Source: Acidobacteriaceae bacterium
GTDB lineage: Bacteria > Acidobacteriota > Terriglobia > Terriglobales > Acidobacteriaceae
Length of the DNA stretch: 9,516 nucleotides
Assembly (NCBI GenBank): GCA_003140705.1
Contig: PLKU01000358.1
Coordinates: 3,081-12,596, forward strand
Direction of reading: 5' to 3'
Shown here: positions 1-5,765 of the stretch, in pieces
How the letters are laid out: each line of letters starts with the position of its first letter
How positions within the stretch are numbered: the stretch's first letter is position 1
The notes under the pieces: generated by a model
Seen by the model: only the letters and a program-made list of their open reading frames with translations
The model's database searches: none
What the model was told of the DNA's origin: nothing
Made by a program: the position numbers and the translations under genes

Positions 1-584
1 CTGGGCGCAGTCCAATCCAGAATGTTGCCTTTCAGTTGGAGTGGAATCGCTACGCCGTCCAGATCCACCGCAGCCGCGCTTACTACTTCAGGGGAAACAA
101 TCAGATGGAGCGGAGCTCCATCGACGGCGGGAATCTTCTTCGATATCTCAATTGCCTGCATGCGCAGTTCTGGCTTTTCCGTGGCGAACTTCCCGCCGGC
201 AAAGCCGCTTGGGTACCCTGCATCATCGACGATCCAGACGCGCATGTTGCGCTTCTTTGCTTCGGCGACAAAACTACGAAAGAAGGCAAAGTACTCCGGC
301 GACAGGTAGGCGAAGGGCATGTTATAGCCCGCCTGAACGGTTACGGCCTGGAAGCCGAGACTCTGCAGCGTGTCCAGGTCGCGCTCCACCTGGGGGATAG
401 TAACGGGCCCGTTCAAGCCGTAATAAGGCTCCGGCCCGTACTCCGGCGGAGGAACATTCCACCGCGCAGCTACCTGAGCCGCCGAAGGGCTCTGCATCTG
501 CTGCCACGGCTGCTGCGACCCTGCTAGAGAAATGTGTGCAAAAAGGATTGCTGTCGCAATTGGGATGCTTACCAGCTTCATCAT
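1..584 (-). CDS. Putative secreted glycoside hydrolase, GH106/rhamnosidase-like (N-terminal fragment, cut by window edge)
   Basis: An open frame on the minus strand starts at the ATG ending at 584 and runs through the left edge, giving the first 194 residues. The start is supported by AGGAG nine bases upstream. Residues 1-22 look like a signal peptide: a Lys near the start, a hydrophobic core, then an LAG-S type cleavage site. The mature part begins with a Pro/Tyr-rich stretch (PPPEYGPEPYYG, 45-56). A TIM-barrel-like opening follows, with a helix, GFQAVTV, YLSPEYF (93-99), EAKKRNMRVWI (108-118) and DDAGYPSGFAGG (120-131). The combination of R-M-x-V-W and D-x-x-x-PSG-x-AGG resembles GH106 alpha-L-rhamnosidases and related large hydrolases. 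The downstream uronate genes fit a role in cleaving rhamnogalacturonan-type polysaccharide outside the cytoplasm. The family call is from memory of motifs. The catalytic region lies outside the window, so substrate specificity is open. Confidence 0.6.
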   Translation of the reverse strand, partial: MMKLVSIPIATAILFAHISLAGSQQPWQQMQSPSAAQVAARWNVPPPEYGPEPYYGLNGPVTIPQVERDLDTLQSLGFQAVTVQAGYNMPFAYLSPEYFAFFRSFVAEAKKRNMRVWIVDDAGYPSGFAGGKFATEKPELRMQAIEISKKIPAVDGAPLHLIVSPEVVSAAAVDLDGVAIPLQLKGNILDWTAP

Positions 585-607
585 CAAGAGGAACTCCTTG
601 TCCGATT

Positions 608-630
608 GAGATCGCTCATTAGCTGATCTC
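608..630. promoter_or_regulatory. Inverted repeat GAGATC-N11-GATCTC in the divergent intergenic region
   Basis: A perfect 6-bp inverted repeat (608-613 and 625-630) with an 11-base spacer lies between the start of the minus-strand hydrolase (584) and the plus-strand VOC gene (about 709). Its position between divergent genes fits a regulator-binding site. An arm of this length can occur by chance, and no matching regulator is visible. Confidence 0.25.
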
Positions 631-632
631 CA

Positions 633-687
633 CGCTTGCATTCGCATGGTACACTTTTTCGATATTGAAATGCGATCATTGCAAGCG
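633..687 (+). promoter_or_regulatory. Extended leader hairpin upstream of the VOC gene
   Basis: CGCTTGCA (633-640) pairs perfectly with TGCAAGCG (680-687). Inside it, TCGCAT (642-647) pairs with ATGCGA (670-675). One unpaired base on the left faces four on the right, so about 14 bp can form around a 22-base loop. TTC (658-660) and GAA (667-669) could extend the structure further. The hairpin ends seven bases before the AGAAGG ribosome-binding site of the start at 709. It could be a leader RNA fold or a protein-binding dyad. Function is inferred only. Confidence 0.4.
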
Positions 688-708
688 GCAGGAAGAAGGT
701 TGCAGAAA

Positions 709-1605
709 ATGGTAAGAATTACGCCGATTACCAGCTTCAAGTTGCGTTGGCTGCCCAAGCCATTTTCAAAGAACTTTGCCTGCCTGCTCGAGGCAACTCT
801 TTTGATGAGCATCGGTCTCGCGGCTAGGTTACAGGCACCGGCGTCGACGCCTGCGCCAACTCCGGAGCTTGCAGGAATTGCACATGCTGCAATTCGTGTG
901 TCGGACTTAGAAAGGGTCCGTGCCTTCTACGAAAAGCTTGGATTTGAAGAAGCATTCTCGATGAGCCAGGGTGGAGCAACGACTCAATCCTTCGTAAAGG
1001 TCAATGACCGGCAGTTTATCGAACTCTATCCACAACACCAGCCTTCGGACCCCGTTGGCTTCATGCACGTCTGTTTTGAGTCGGAAGACATCGAGGTGCT
1101 CAAAAGTGCCTACCAGGCACGGGGCCTCTCTCCCACTGTTGTCCGCAAGGCCGGAGCCGGCAATTTGCTGTTTACCATGGTTGGTCCTGAAAACCAGAAC
1201 CTTGAATATACGCAATATATACCGGGGTCAAAACATACCAACGACCGTGGATTGCACCTCGGAGCAAGTCGCGTGGCGCAGCAGATTGTCGCCGTGGGCA
1301 TCGAGATGCAGGACACGGTAGCGGCGCGCAAGTTCTACCAAGAGAAGCTAGCTTTTGTTTCAGCTCCAGCCCTGGAGCCAGGGCAAGCATGGCTCGGACT
1401 TCCCGGCCCAACGAACCAGCAAGTCGAGATTGTGGAACACGGACCGGGTTCCGCTTTTCAGCTTTACCTTGGCGTCTCTGATCTTCGGCGCGCGGCGGCT
1501 CAGCTCAAGGCGCTGCAAATACCGGTTGAACAGCACAAATCCATGATCTTCATTCGAGACCCAGACGGCAATCGGATCGTATTTGTGAAGTCGAAAACAG
1601 CCTGA
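709..1605 (+). CDS. Two-domain VOC (glyoxalase/bleomycin-resistance fold) protein, membrane-anchored or exported
   Basis: The chosen ATG at 709 has AGAAGG nine bases upstream and gives 298 aa. An in-frame ATG at 646 would add 21 residues but lacks a visible ribosome site and would overlap the leader hairpin. Residues 1-40 hold a basic stretch followed by the hydrophobic run FACLLEATLLMSIGLAA, then a Pro/Ala/Thr linker, so the protein is exported or membrane-anchored. VOC module 1 (about 56-170) keeps a full metal-ligand pattern: His59 (GIAHAAI), Glu105 (FIELY), His120 (FMHVCF) and Glu166 (NLEYTQ). Module 2 (about 192-294) keeps the fold signatures (ARKFYQEKLAF, DPDGNRIVF) but lacks residues at the equivalent ligand positions. 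VOC enzymes include isomerases, lyases and dioxygenases, so no reaction can be named. It lies between a glycosidase and uronate genes, which suggests sugar-related metabolism. The fold is confident, the function unknown. Confidence 0.8.
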   Translation: MVRITPITSFKLRWLPKPFSKNFACLLEATLLMSIGLAARLQAPASTPAPTPELAGIAHAAIRVSDLERVRAFYEKLGFEEAFSMSQGGATTQSFVKVNDRQFIELYPQHQPSDPVGFMHVCFESEDIEVLKSAYQARGLSPTVVRKAGAGNLLFTMVGPENQNLEYTQYIPGSKHTNDRGLHLGASRVAQQIVAVGIEMQDTVAARKFYQEKLAFVSAPALEPGQAWLGLPGPTNQQVEIVEHGPGSAFQLYLGVSDLRRAAAQLKALQIPVEQHKSMIFIRDPDGNRIVFVKSKTA

Positions 1606-1609
1606 GGCG

Positions 1610-1665
1610 AATTCACATTGCCTCGAAGCGGCGAAAGCCAAAATAGTCTCTGACAGATGTGAATT
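1610..1665 (+). promoter_or_regulatory. Nine-bp inverted repeat with an internal GNRA hairpin
   Basis: AATTCACAT (1610-1618) and ATGTGAATT (1657-1665) are perfect reverse complements, extendable by a G-U pair on each side. The 38-base interior contains GGC-GAAA-GCC (1630-1639), a short GNRA-capped hairpin. The element starts five bases after the VOC stop codon and ends 22 bases before the GTG start of the broken cupin. It could act as a transcript-end structure for the VOC gene or as a leader or operator of the cupin. No T-tract follows it. Confidence 0.4.
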
Positions 1666-1687
1666 TATCTGGTTGAGTGAGGTCGTC

Positions 1688-2151
1688 GTGAAGCTTGCAA
1701 CTGCAATTGCGTTAGCGGTTCTTTCCACATCGTTGTGGGCACAGTCACCGGTGAAGGCTCAGGTCTTCCAAGCCGCGGAGGTACACGAGCAGCTGCTCAA
1801 TTGGCCGATCAAGCCAGGACGAAGGGCAGCTCGACCGCAACCCTTGCGGATTTTGGGGGCCATGCAATGCGCCTCAACGCCAGAACGACGAGTGGGGGTG
1901 GGGAAATCCACACTCACTTCGATGACGTGATGATCGTGACCGAGGGGAAGGCTACACTGATCACCGGTTGAACCGTCATTGACCCGCACACTGGAAGTGA
2001 TGGGGAAATCAGGGGCAGCCGCATTCAGAACGGTGTCGTTCAAACCATTTCGGTCGGCGATATTGTCCACATCCCTGAAGGGACACCGCATCAACTTATT
2101 ATTGCTCCGGGAACGACTTACAGCTATTTGGTCATCAAGGTCAGGGAATAG
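1688..2151 (+). pseudogene. Secreted small cupin-domain protein, broken by a frameshift and a nonsense codon
   Basis: The gene starts in one frame, probably at GTG 1688 with GAGG five bases upstream. It encodes a signal peptide (KLATAIALAVLSTSLWA, then QS). Similarity to a cupin then continues in another frame from about 1790: GSSTATLADFGGH, the metal-site motif GGGEIHTHFDD, and EGKATLITG. This frame meets TGA at 1969-1971, where related proteins as I recall them have Gly (GGTV), and then continues in the same frame with GDIVHIPEGTPHQL and YLVIKVRE to the TAG at 2149-2151. One base lost (or two gained) near 1785-1820, plus one GGA-to-TGA change, would explain it. Cupin motif 1 (H-T-H) and motif 2 (P-E-G-x-x-H) are both still readable, so decay is recent or the lesions are sequencing errors. 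Intact relatives are small secreted cupins of unknown substrate. Confidence 0.75.
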
Positions 2152-2197
2152 CCGCAGGCAGTCTGGCATAATTCTCCACGGGCGTGTATTCTTTTAG

Positions 2198-2208
2198 TGG
2201 TCTGACCT
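2198..2208. promoter_or_regulatory. Candidate FadR/GntR-type operator upstream of uxaE
   Basis: TGGTCTGACCT contains the palindrome GGTC (2199-2202), T, GACC (2204-2207). This matches the core of the TGGTCnGACCA sequence recognised by FadR-like GntR (FCD) regulators, with a mismatch only at the outer right base. GntR/FCD proteins commonly control hexuronate operons. The site sits 37 bases before the uxaE start codon, where a repressor could block transcription. No regulator gene is in the window, so the assignment rests on the motif and its position. Confidence 0.45.
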
Positions 2209-2244
2209 CTCACCGGTGGGCCTAAGGAAGGTCTGGAATCAAAT

Positions 2245-3510
2245 ATGGCGATACTCGGGAAATTCTCAATTGGCGTTGGAGATCGGTTTGCCCACCAAGC
2301 TAAAGCTCAACTCGAGGCATGCATCCTCGGCGCCAAGGCAGGCGTAGACATAATTCCTGTTTGGAACAAGTCCAACCGGGAGCACCTGATTATCGGTTCG
2401 GAACCCACGTCAGTTCGCTCTGCTGCCGATTCCGCGGTGGAGGAACTTGGCTGGAAACTCCCCTACTTTTGCGATGCGGACCATATCAACCTTTCCACCG
2501 TGGATCGCTTTCTGACTCCCTGTGACTTCTACACCATGGATGTTGCCGACTACATCGGCAAGCCCGCCGAGAGGGCGTCGATCGATATCTTTGTAAAGAA
2601 GCATTCTGAACTCCTTGGGACGACTCAGATGGAAGGCTCAGGCGAGAGCATCCTAATCACGTCTGAGATGCTGGGCCAGACGGCGGCGAAGTTTCTCTTT
2701 GCGATTCAGGAGGCGGGCAAAATTTACCGCAGGATCGAGACGGCAAAAGGAAAGGGTACCTTCATCTCTGAAGTCTCGATGGATGAGACGGATTTTGCGC
2801 AAACCCCGGCCGAGTTGCTGATTATCCTCGCGGCCATTGCCGATGAAGGGATTCCCATCCAGACCATCGCGCCCAAGTTTAGCGGACGCTTTAACAAGGG
2901 TGTGGATTACGTGGGAGATGCGAGCCAGTTTGCTCGCGAGATGGCTCTCGACATGGCCGCCATTCGTCATGCCGTTGCCCGCTACGGCTTGCCTGATAAT
3001 CTCAAGCTAAGCGTCCACTCCGGCAGCGACAAATTCTCAATTTATCCGGCCATCTACGAATCGATGAAGGAATTCTCAACTGGTGTGCATTTGAAGACTG
3101 CCGGCACCAACTGGCTTGAAGAACTCATCGGTCTTGCCGAGGCCGGAGGCGACGGCCTGGCGCTGGCAAAGGAGATCTATGCTGAAGCCTATGCTCACTC
3201 CGCTGAGCTGTGCGCACCGTATGCAACGGTAATCGACATCGATCCAGCCAAACTTCCTCTGCCAGGGGAAGTGAATCAGTGGACCTCCGTTCAATTTACC
3301 TCCGCACTGCGCCACGACCGCCTCTCACCCGTTTACAACTCAAGTCTTCGCCAGCTCCTGCATGTAGGTTTCAAGGTTGCAGCAAAGCTGGGATCCCGTT
3401 ATCTCGACCTCCTTGAAGCCAACGAGGGCGTGATTGCAAAGAACGTAAGGGAGAATCTCTACGTGAGGCACATATGCCCGGTCTTTCTTGGGAAGGCGCC
3501 AACCACTTAG
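2245..3510 (+). CDS. uxaE: Tagaturonate/fructuronate 3-epimerase UxaE
   Basis: This 421-residue protein matches the UxaE family, including the N-terminal FSIGVGDRFAHQAKAQL block and internal HSGSDKFSIYP, DADHINL and PKFSGRFNKGVDYVGD segments. UxaE is a cytoplasmic, metal-dependent epimerase that interconverts D-tagaturonate and D-fructuronate. It lets galacturonate enter the glucuronate branch (UxuB, UxuA) without tagaturonate reductase and altronate dehydratase; it was first characterised in Thermotoga. Likely metal or substrate residues are the Asp/His of DADH (about 78-81) and the His/Asp of HSGSD (about 253-257), by family pattern only. The ATG start is preceded by a purine-rich AAGGAAGG at a rather long distance (about 13 bases). 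The gene is first in a collinear set with kduI and kduD, with an 87-bp gap before kduI. A GGTC-T-GACC palindrome upstream may regulate it. The length is usual for the family. Confidence 0.88.
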   Translation: MAILGKFSIGVGDRFAHQAKAQLEACILGAKAGVDIIPVWNKSNREHLIIGSEPTSVRSAADSAVEELGWKLPYFCDADHINLSTVDRFLTPCDFYTMDVADYIGKPAERASIDIFVKKHSELLGTTQMEGSGESILITSEMLGQTAAKFLFAIQEAGKIYRRIETAKGKGTFISEVSMDETDFAQTPAELLIILAAIADEGIPIQTIAPKFSGRFNKGVDYVGDASQFAREMALDMAAIRHAVARYGLPDNLKLSVHSGSDKFSIYPAIYESMKEFSTGVHLKTAGTNWLEELIGLAEAGGDGLALAKEIYAEAYAHSAELCAPYATVIDIDPAKLPLPGEVNQWTSVQFTSALRHDRLSPVYNSSLRQLLHVGFKVAAKLGSRYLDLLEANEGVIAKNVRENLYVRHICPVFLGKAPTT

Positions 3511-3563
3511 GTCGGCGGCGCAAGCGCCCGGACGTTGCCCCACTTGTCCTCAGAAGATGCGTT

Positions 3564-3575
3564 TAGACTGGTCTA
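3564..3575. promoter_or_regulatory. Dyad TAGAC-TG-GTCTA upstream of kduI
   Basis: A 5-bp inverted repeat with a 2-base spacer lies 22 bases before the kduI start. It shares the string TGGTCT with the GGTC-T-GACC site upstream of uxaE, so both may be bound by the same GntR-like regulator. The right half here (TGGTCTAGGAC) departs from the consensus, so this would be a weaker or different site. Confidence 0.3.
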
Positions 3576-3597
3576 GGACTGTTCTGCAGGTGACACT

Positions 3598-4428
3598 ATG
3601 AAGGTTTTGCAAATGGCGGATGAAGTCCGCTATTCGCGCATGTCTACGGCGGAGTTGCGCTCCACATTTCTGCTCGAGGATCTTTTCGCTCCCAATCAGG
3701 TTCAGCTTGTCTATGTCGACCTGGATCGAACCGTGATTGGTTCCGCGGTGCCCGTGGGCTCGCCTTTAGCGCTGCCTTGCCCAAAGGAGCTGCGCGCGTC
3801 CACATTCACTGAGAGGCGTGAACTGGGTGTCTTCAACATTGGAGACGAAGGATCAGTTGATGTAGATGGCAAGGCGCATTCGTTGGGGAATAAAGATGCG
3901 CTCTACATTGGCAAGGGCGAACACAGCATTTCATTTTCAAGCGTCAGCGCACTTGAGCCTGCGGAATTTTATCTCCTCAGCTATCCTGCTCACGCTATCT
4001 ATCCCACTTCAGTTGTGCGCGCTGCGGATCGAATGCCGCTCACGCTTGGAGACAGCGCTACGGCCAATCACCGTACCATCAACAAGCTGATCCACCTGGA
4101 AGGCGCCAAAAGCTGCCAACTGGTGATGGGCTTCACCGAACTGGCGACTGGCAGCGTCTGGAACACAATGCCTCCGCATACACATATGCGCCGGTCTGAG
4201 GTCTATATGTACTTCGATCTACCTGAGGATCACCGGGTTGTGCACATGATGGGACCGGCAAAGGAGACTCGGCATCTGATTGTGGCTAACAAGCAAGTAG
4301 CCGTCTCCCCGGGTTGGTCGATTCATGCGGGCGTTGGAACCGCCAGCTACTCCTTCTGCTGGGGGATGGGCGGAGAGAACCAGGTCTATACAGACATGGA
4401 CGCGCTCAAGGTAGTAGAGCTCTTGTAG
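3598..4428 (+). CDS. kduI: 5-dehydro-4-deoxy-D-glucuronate isomerase (DKI isomerase) KduI
   Basis: KduI converts 5-keto-4-deoxyuronate (DKI), formed from the unsaturated uronates released by pectate lyases, into 2,5-diketo-3-deoxygluconate in the cytoplasm. The 276-aa product is close to the 278 aa of the E. coli enzyme. It shows the N-terminal VRYSRMSTAELRSTFLLEDLF block and the cupin zinc site His194, His196 and Glu201 (PPHTHMRRSEVYMYF), with His243 in PGWSIHAGVGT. It ends with the conserved GMGGENQVYTDMD segment. The ATG has AGGTGA four bases upstream. It lies 87 bp after uxaE and 78 bp before kduD on the same strand, so cotranscription is likely. KduI in E. coli has also been linked to galacturonate and glucuronate conversion, so here it might partly supply substrate for UxaE. 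All ligands are intact, and the call is confident. Confidence 0.95.
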   Translation: MKVLQMADEVRYSRMSTAELRSTFLLEDLFAPNQVQLVYVDLDRTVIGSAVPVGSPLALPCPKELRASTFTERRELGVFNIGDEGSVDVDGKAHSLGNKDALYIGKGEHSISFSSVSALEPAEFYLLSYPAHAIYPTSVVRAADRMPLTLGDSATANHRTINKLIHLEGAKSCQLVMGFTELATGSVWNTMPPHTHMRRSEVYMYFDLPEDHRVVHMMGPAKETRHLIVANKQVAVSPGWSIHAGVGTASYSFCWGMGGENQVYTDMDALKVVELL

Positions 4429-4506
4429 TATTTTCAGGCGCTGTGGTGACCGGCCTCGGCACAGATTCAAACAAGCGCGCAAATTGGGAGCCAAGGGAGC
4501 AATTCG

Positions 4507-5268
4507 TTGATCCTCGACTCATTTCGACTTACCGGCAAGAATGCGCTGGTTACAGGTTCATCTCGCGGGTTGGGCGCGGAGATTGCCCTTGCACTGGCCG
4601 AAGCGGGCGCGAACGTGGCGCTGCATGGTTCGCAATCGGTTCCCTCTGCCGTCGTTGAGCGCGTGGCGGCAACAACGGTCAGACATGTCGAGTTGGTGGC
4701 CGACCTCCGCTACCCTGACCGCTGCCCGGAACTCGTTGAATCAACTGTGGCGGCGCTTGGCTCCATCGACATTCTGGTCAATAACGCAGGAATCATTCGT
4801 CGTGCGCCCGCCGTGGACTTTAGCGAGCTTGATTGGGATGAGGTGATGGCGGCCGATCTTACGAGCGTTTTTCGGCTGAGCCAGAGCGCGGGCAGGCACA
4901 TGCTGGCACAGGGTTCCGGAAAAATCATCAACATCGCCTCATTGCTCAGCTTTCAAGGTGGCGTGAGAGTGCCTGCATACGCGGCTGCCAAAGGTGGAGT
5001 GGCGCAAGTGACCAAGGCACTGGCGAACGAATGGGCCGAAAAAGGCGTGCAGGTAAACGCGATCGCGCCAGGCTACATGGAGACCGACAACACAGAGGCG
5101 CTGCGCGCCGATCCGGTTCGCTCACGGCAGATTCTTGAGCGCATCCCAGCAGGCCGCTGGGGCTCGCCGCAAGATGTCGCCGGTGCGGTTGTCTTTCTTG
5201 CTTCTTCGGCCAGCGACTATATCAATGGCCATGTTCTTGCGGTGGATGGTGGTTGGCTCGGCAGGTAA
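4507..5268 (+). CDS. kduD: 2-dehydro-3-deoxy-D-gluconate 5-dehydrogenase KduD (short-chain dehydrogenase)
   Basis: KduD reduces 2,5-diketo-3-deoxygluconate with NAD(P)H to 2-keto-3-deoxygluconate, the step after KduI. The 253-residue length equals E. coli KduD, and distinctive blocks are shared: FSELDWDEVM, KIINIASLLSFQGG, VNAIAPGYM, IPAGRWG and SSASDYING. SDR landmarks are TGSSRGLG (16-23, cofactor loop), NNAG (92-95), Ser145, Tyr158 and Lys162. The start is TTG at 4507, supported by GGGAG seven bases upstream and by the family N-terminus MILDSFRLTGK. One oddity is that the position equivalent to the fourth catalytic-tetrad residue, normally Asn (as in E. coli FabG T-N-L-S-S-V-F), is Asp117 here (A-D-L-T-S-V-F). 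Activity may still be normal, but the change should be compared across acidobacterial KduD proteins. The 78-bp gap after kduI fits an operon. Confidence 0.93.
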   Translation: MILDSFRLTGKNALVTGSSRGLGAEIALALAEAGANVALHGSQSVPSAVVERVAATTVRHVELVADLRYPDRCPELVESTVAALGSIDILVNNAGIIRRAPAVDFSELDWDEVMAADLTSVFRLSQSAGRHMLAQGSGKIINIASLLSFQGGVRVPAYAAAKGGVAQVTKALANEWAEKGVQVNAIAPGYMETDNTEALRADPVRSRQILERIPAGRWGSPQDVAGAVVFLASSASDYINGHVLAVDGGWLGR

Positions 5269-5297
5269 GGGCTTCAAACCCCCTCAAGCCCACTTTT
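5269..5297 (+). terminator. Weak hairpin with short T-run directly after kduD
   Basis: GGGCTT (5269-5274) pairs with AAGCCC (5286-5291) around an 11-base loop, starting right after the kduD stop codon. TTTT follows at 5294-5297. The stem is short and the loop large, so it would be a weak terminator. It may act together with the stronger hairpin at 5400-5425. Confidence 0.35.
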
Positions 5298-5399
5298 GCG
5301 CCCAGCGCCACCCACACTTTGACCTGTGAGCCGCATGTTACTTGCGGTTGAGGGGTATCCCATTTGGCAATACATTGAGGGTGAAATGCGGTGGTCATT

Positions 5400-5425
5400 C
5401 TGCGACAATCGCAGGAACGTTTTTT
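5400..5425 (+). terminator. Candidate Rho-independent terminator or attenuator (CTGCGA-CAA-TCGCAG, then T6)
   Basis: A perfect 6-bp stem (5400-5405 with 5409-5414) with a three-base loop is followed, after five bases, by six T (5420-5425). It could end the uxaE-kduI-kduD transcript, or attenuate expression of the small ORF that begins at 5439. The gap between stem and T-tract is wider than in a typical terminator. Confidence 0.4.
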
Positions 5426-5438
5426 GAAGTGGAGCGAA

Positions 5439-5606
5439 ATGGAAGGACTTTGGAACTTGGCAATGCTGATTTGTGCGTCGGTGGGCTCGTTGGCATTTGG
5501 CATTCTGGCAGCCTACGGAATTCTCCGTATGGGATTTGCGCTGATGCGCTCGCAGGCTGATCCAGTGCCGGTAAAGGTGCAGCCTGAGGCGGTAAGATTG
5601 CAGTAA
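5439..5606 (+). CDS. Small single-pass membrane protein, unknown function (55 aa)
   Basis: The ATG at 5439 has GGAG four bases upstream and opens a 55-codon frame. An upstream GTG at 5391 would give 71 aa but would pass through the hairpin and T-tract. The protein begins MEGLWNLAMLICASVG and has one hydrophobic segment of roughly residues 4-32 (LAMLICASVGSLAFGILAAYGILRM). A short polar tail with several Pro and Val residues follows. Similar short hydrophobic proteins are, as I recall, common in Acidobacteria, but no function is known to me. It stands alone between kduD and a convergent gene. Its reality depends mainly on the coherent transmembrane composition and the ribosome site, so it is only moderately supported. 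Confidence 0.5.
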   Translation: MEGLWNLAMLICASVGSLAFGILAAYGILRMGFALMRSQADPVPVKVQPEAVRLQ

Positions 5607-5697
5607 AGATGCGCTATCGCTGATCATTCTGCATAGATGTCGCTTTTTTCAAGCTTAGTTGCGAATTATCTAATTCCATCAATCCACAGAGTTGCAG

Positions 5698-5748
5698 GCC
5701 GGTGCGGACAGCCGCCGGCAATACGTCCCCATCTGTCACTGCAGATGG
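5698..5748. terminator. Two consecutive hairpins between convergent genes
   Basis: GCCGG (5698-5702) pairs with CCGGC (5715-5719), with an inner CGG/CCG pairing and a two-base bulge. Next to it CCATCTG (5729-5735) pairs perfectly with CAGATGG (5742-5748) around a six-base loop. They lie just beyond the stop codon of the minus-strand STN-like gene (5766) and face the end of the small ORF. Neither is followed by a T-tract, so a transcript-end or stabilising role is inferred from position. Confidence 0.35.
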
Positions 5749-5765
5749 CCAATCGACCCAAGGCC

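Noticed and set aside
36..527. 163-aa plus-strand open frame over the hydrolase
   Set aside because: Arg/Leu-rich antisense shadow; the minus strand has a signal peptide, ribosome site and barrel motifs.
1735..1971. 78-aa frame as a separate small gene
   Set aside because: Its second half is the cupin core of the broken gene, while its first half is out-of-frame sequence without family features.
3517..3528. GGCG-CAAG-CGCC after uxaE as a terminator
   Set aside because: Four-bp stem with no T-tract; termination here would also separate collinear genes of one pathway.
4441..4464. Hairpin CTGTG / CACAG between kduI and kduD
   Set aside because: Only five plus three base pairs with an asymmetric bulge and no T-tract; not better than chance.
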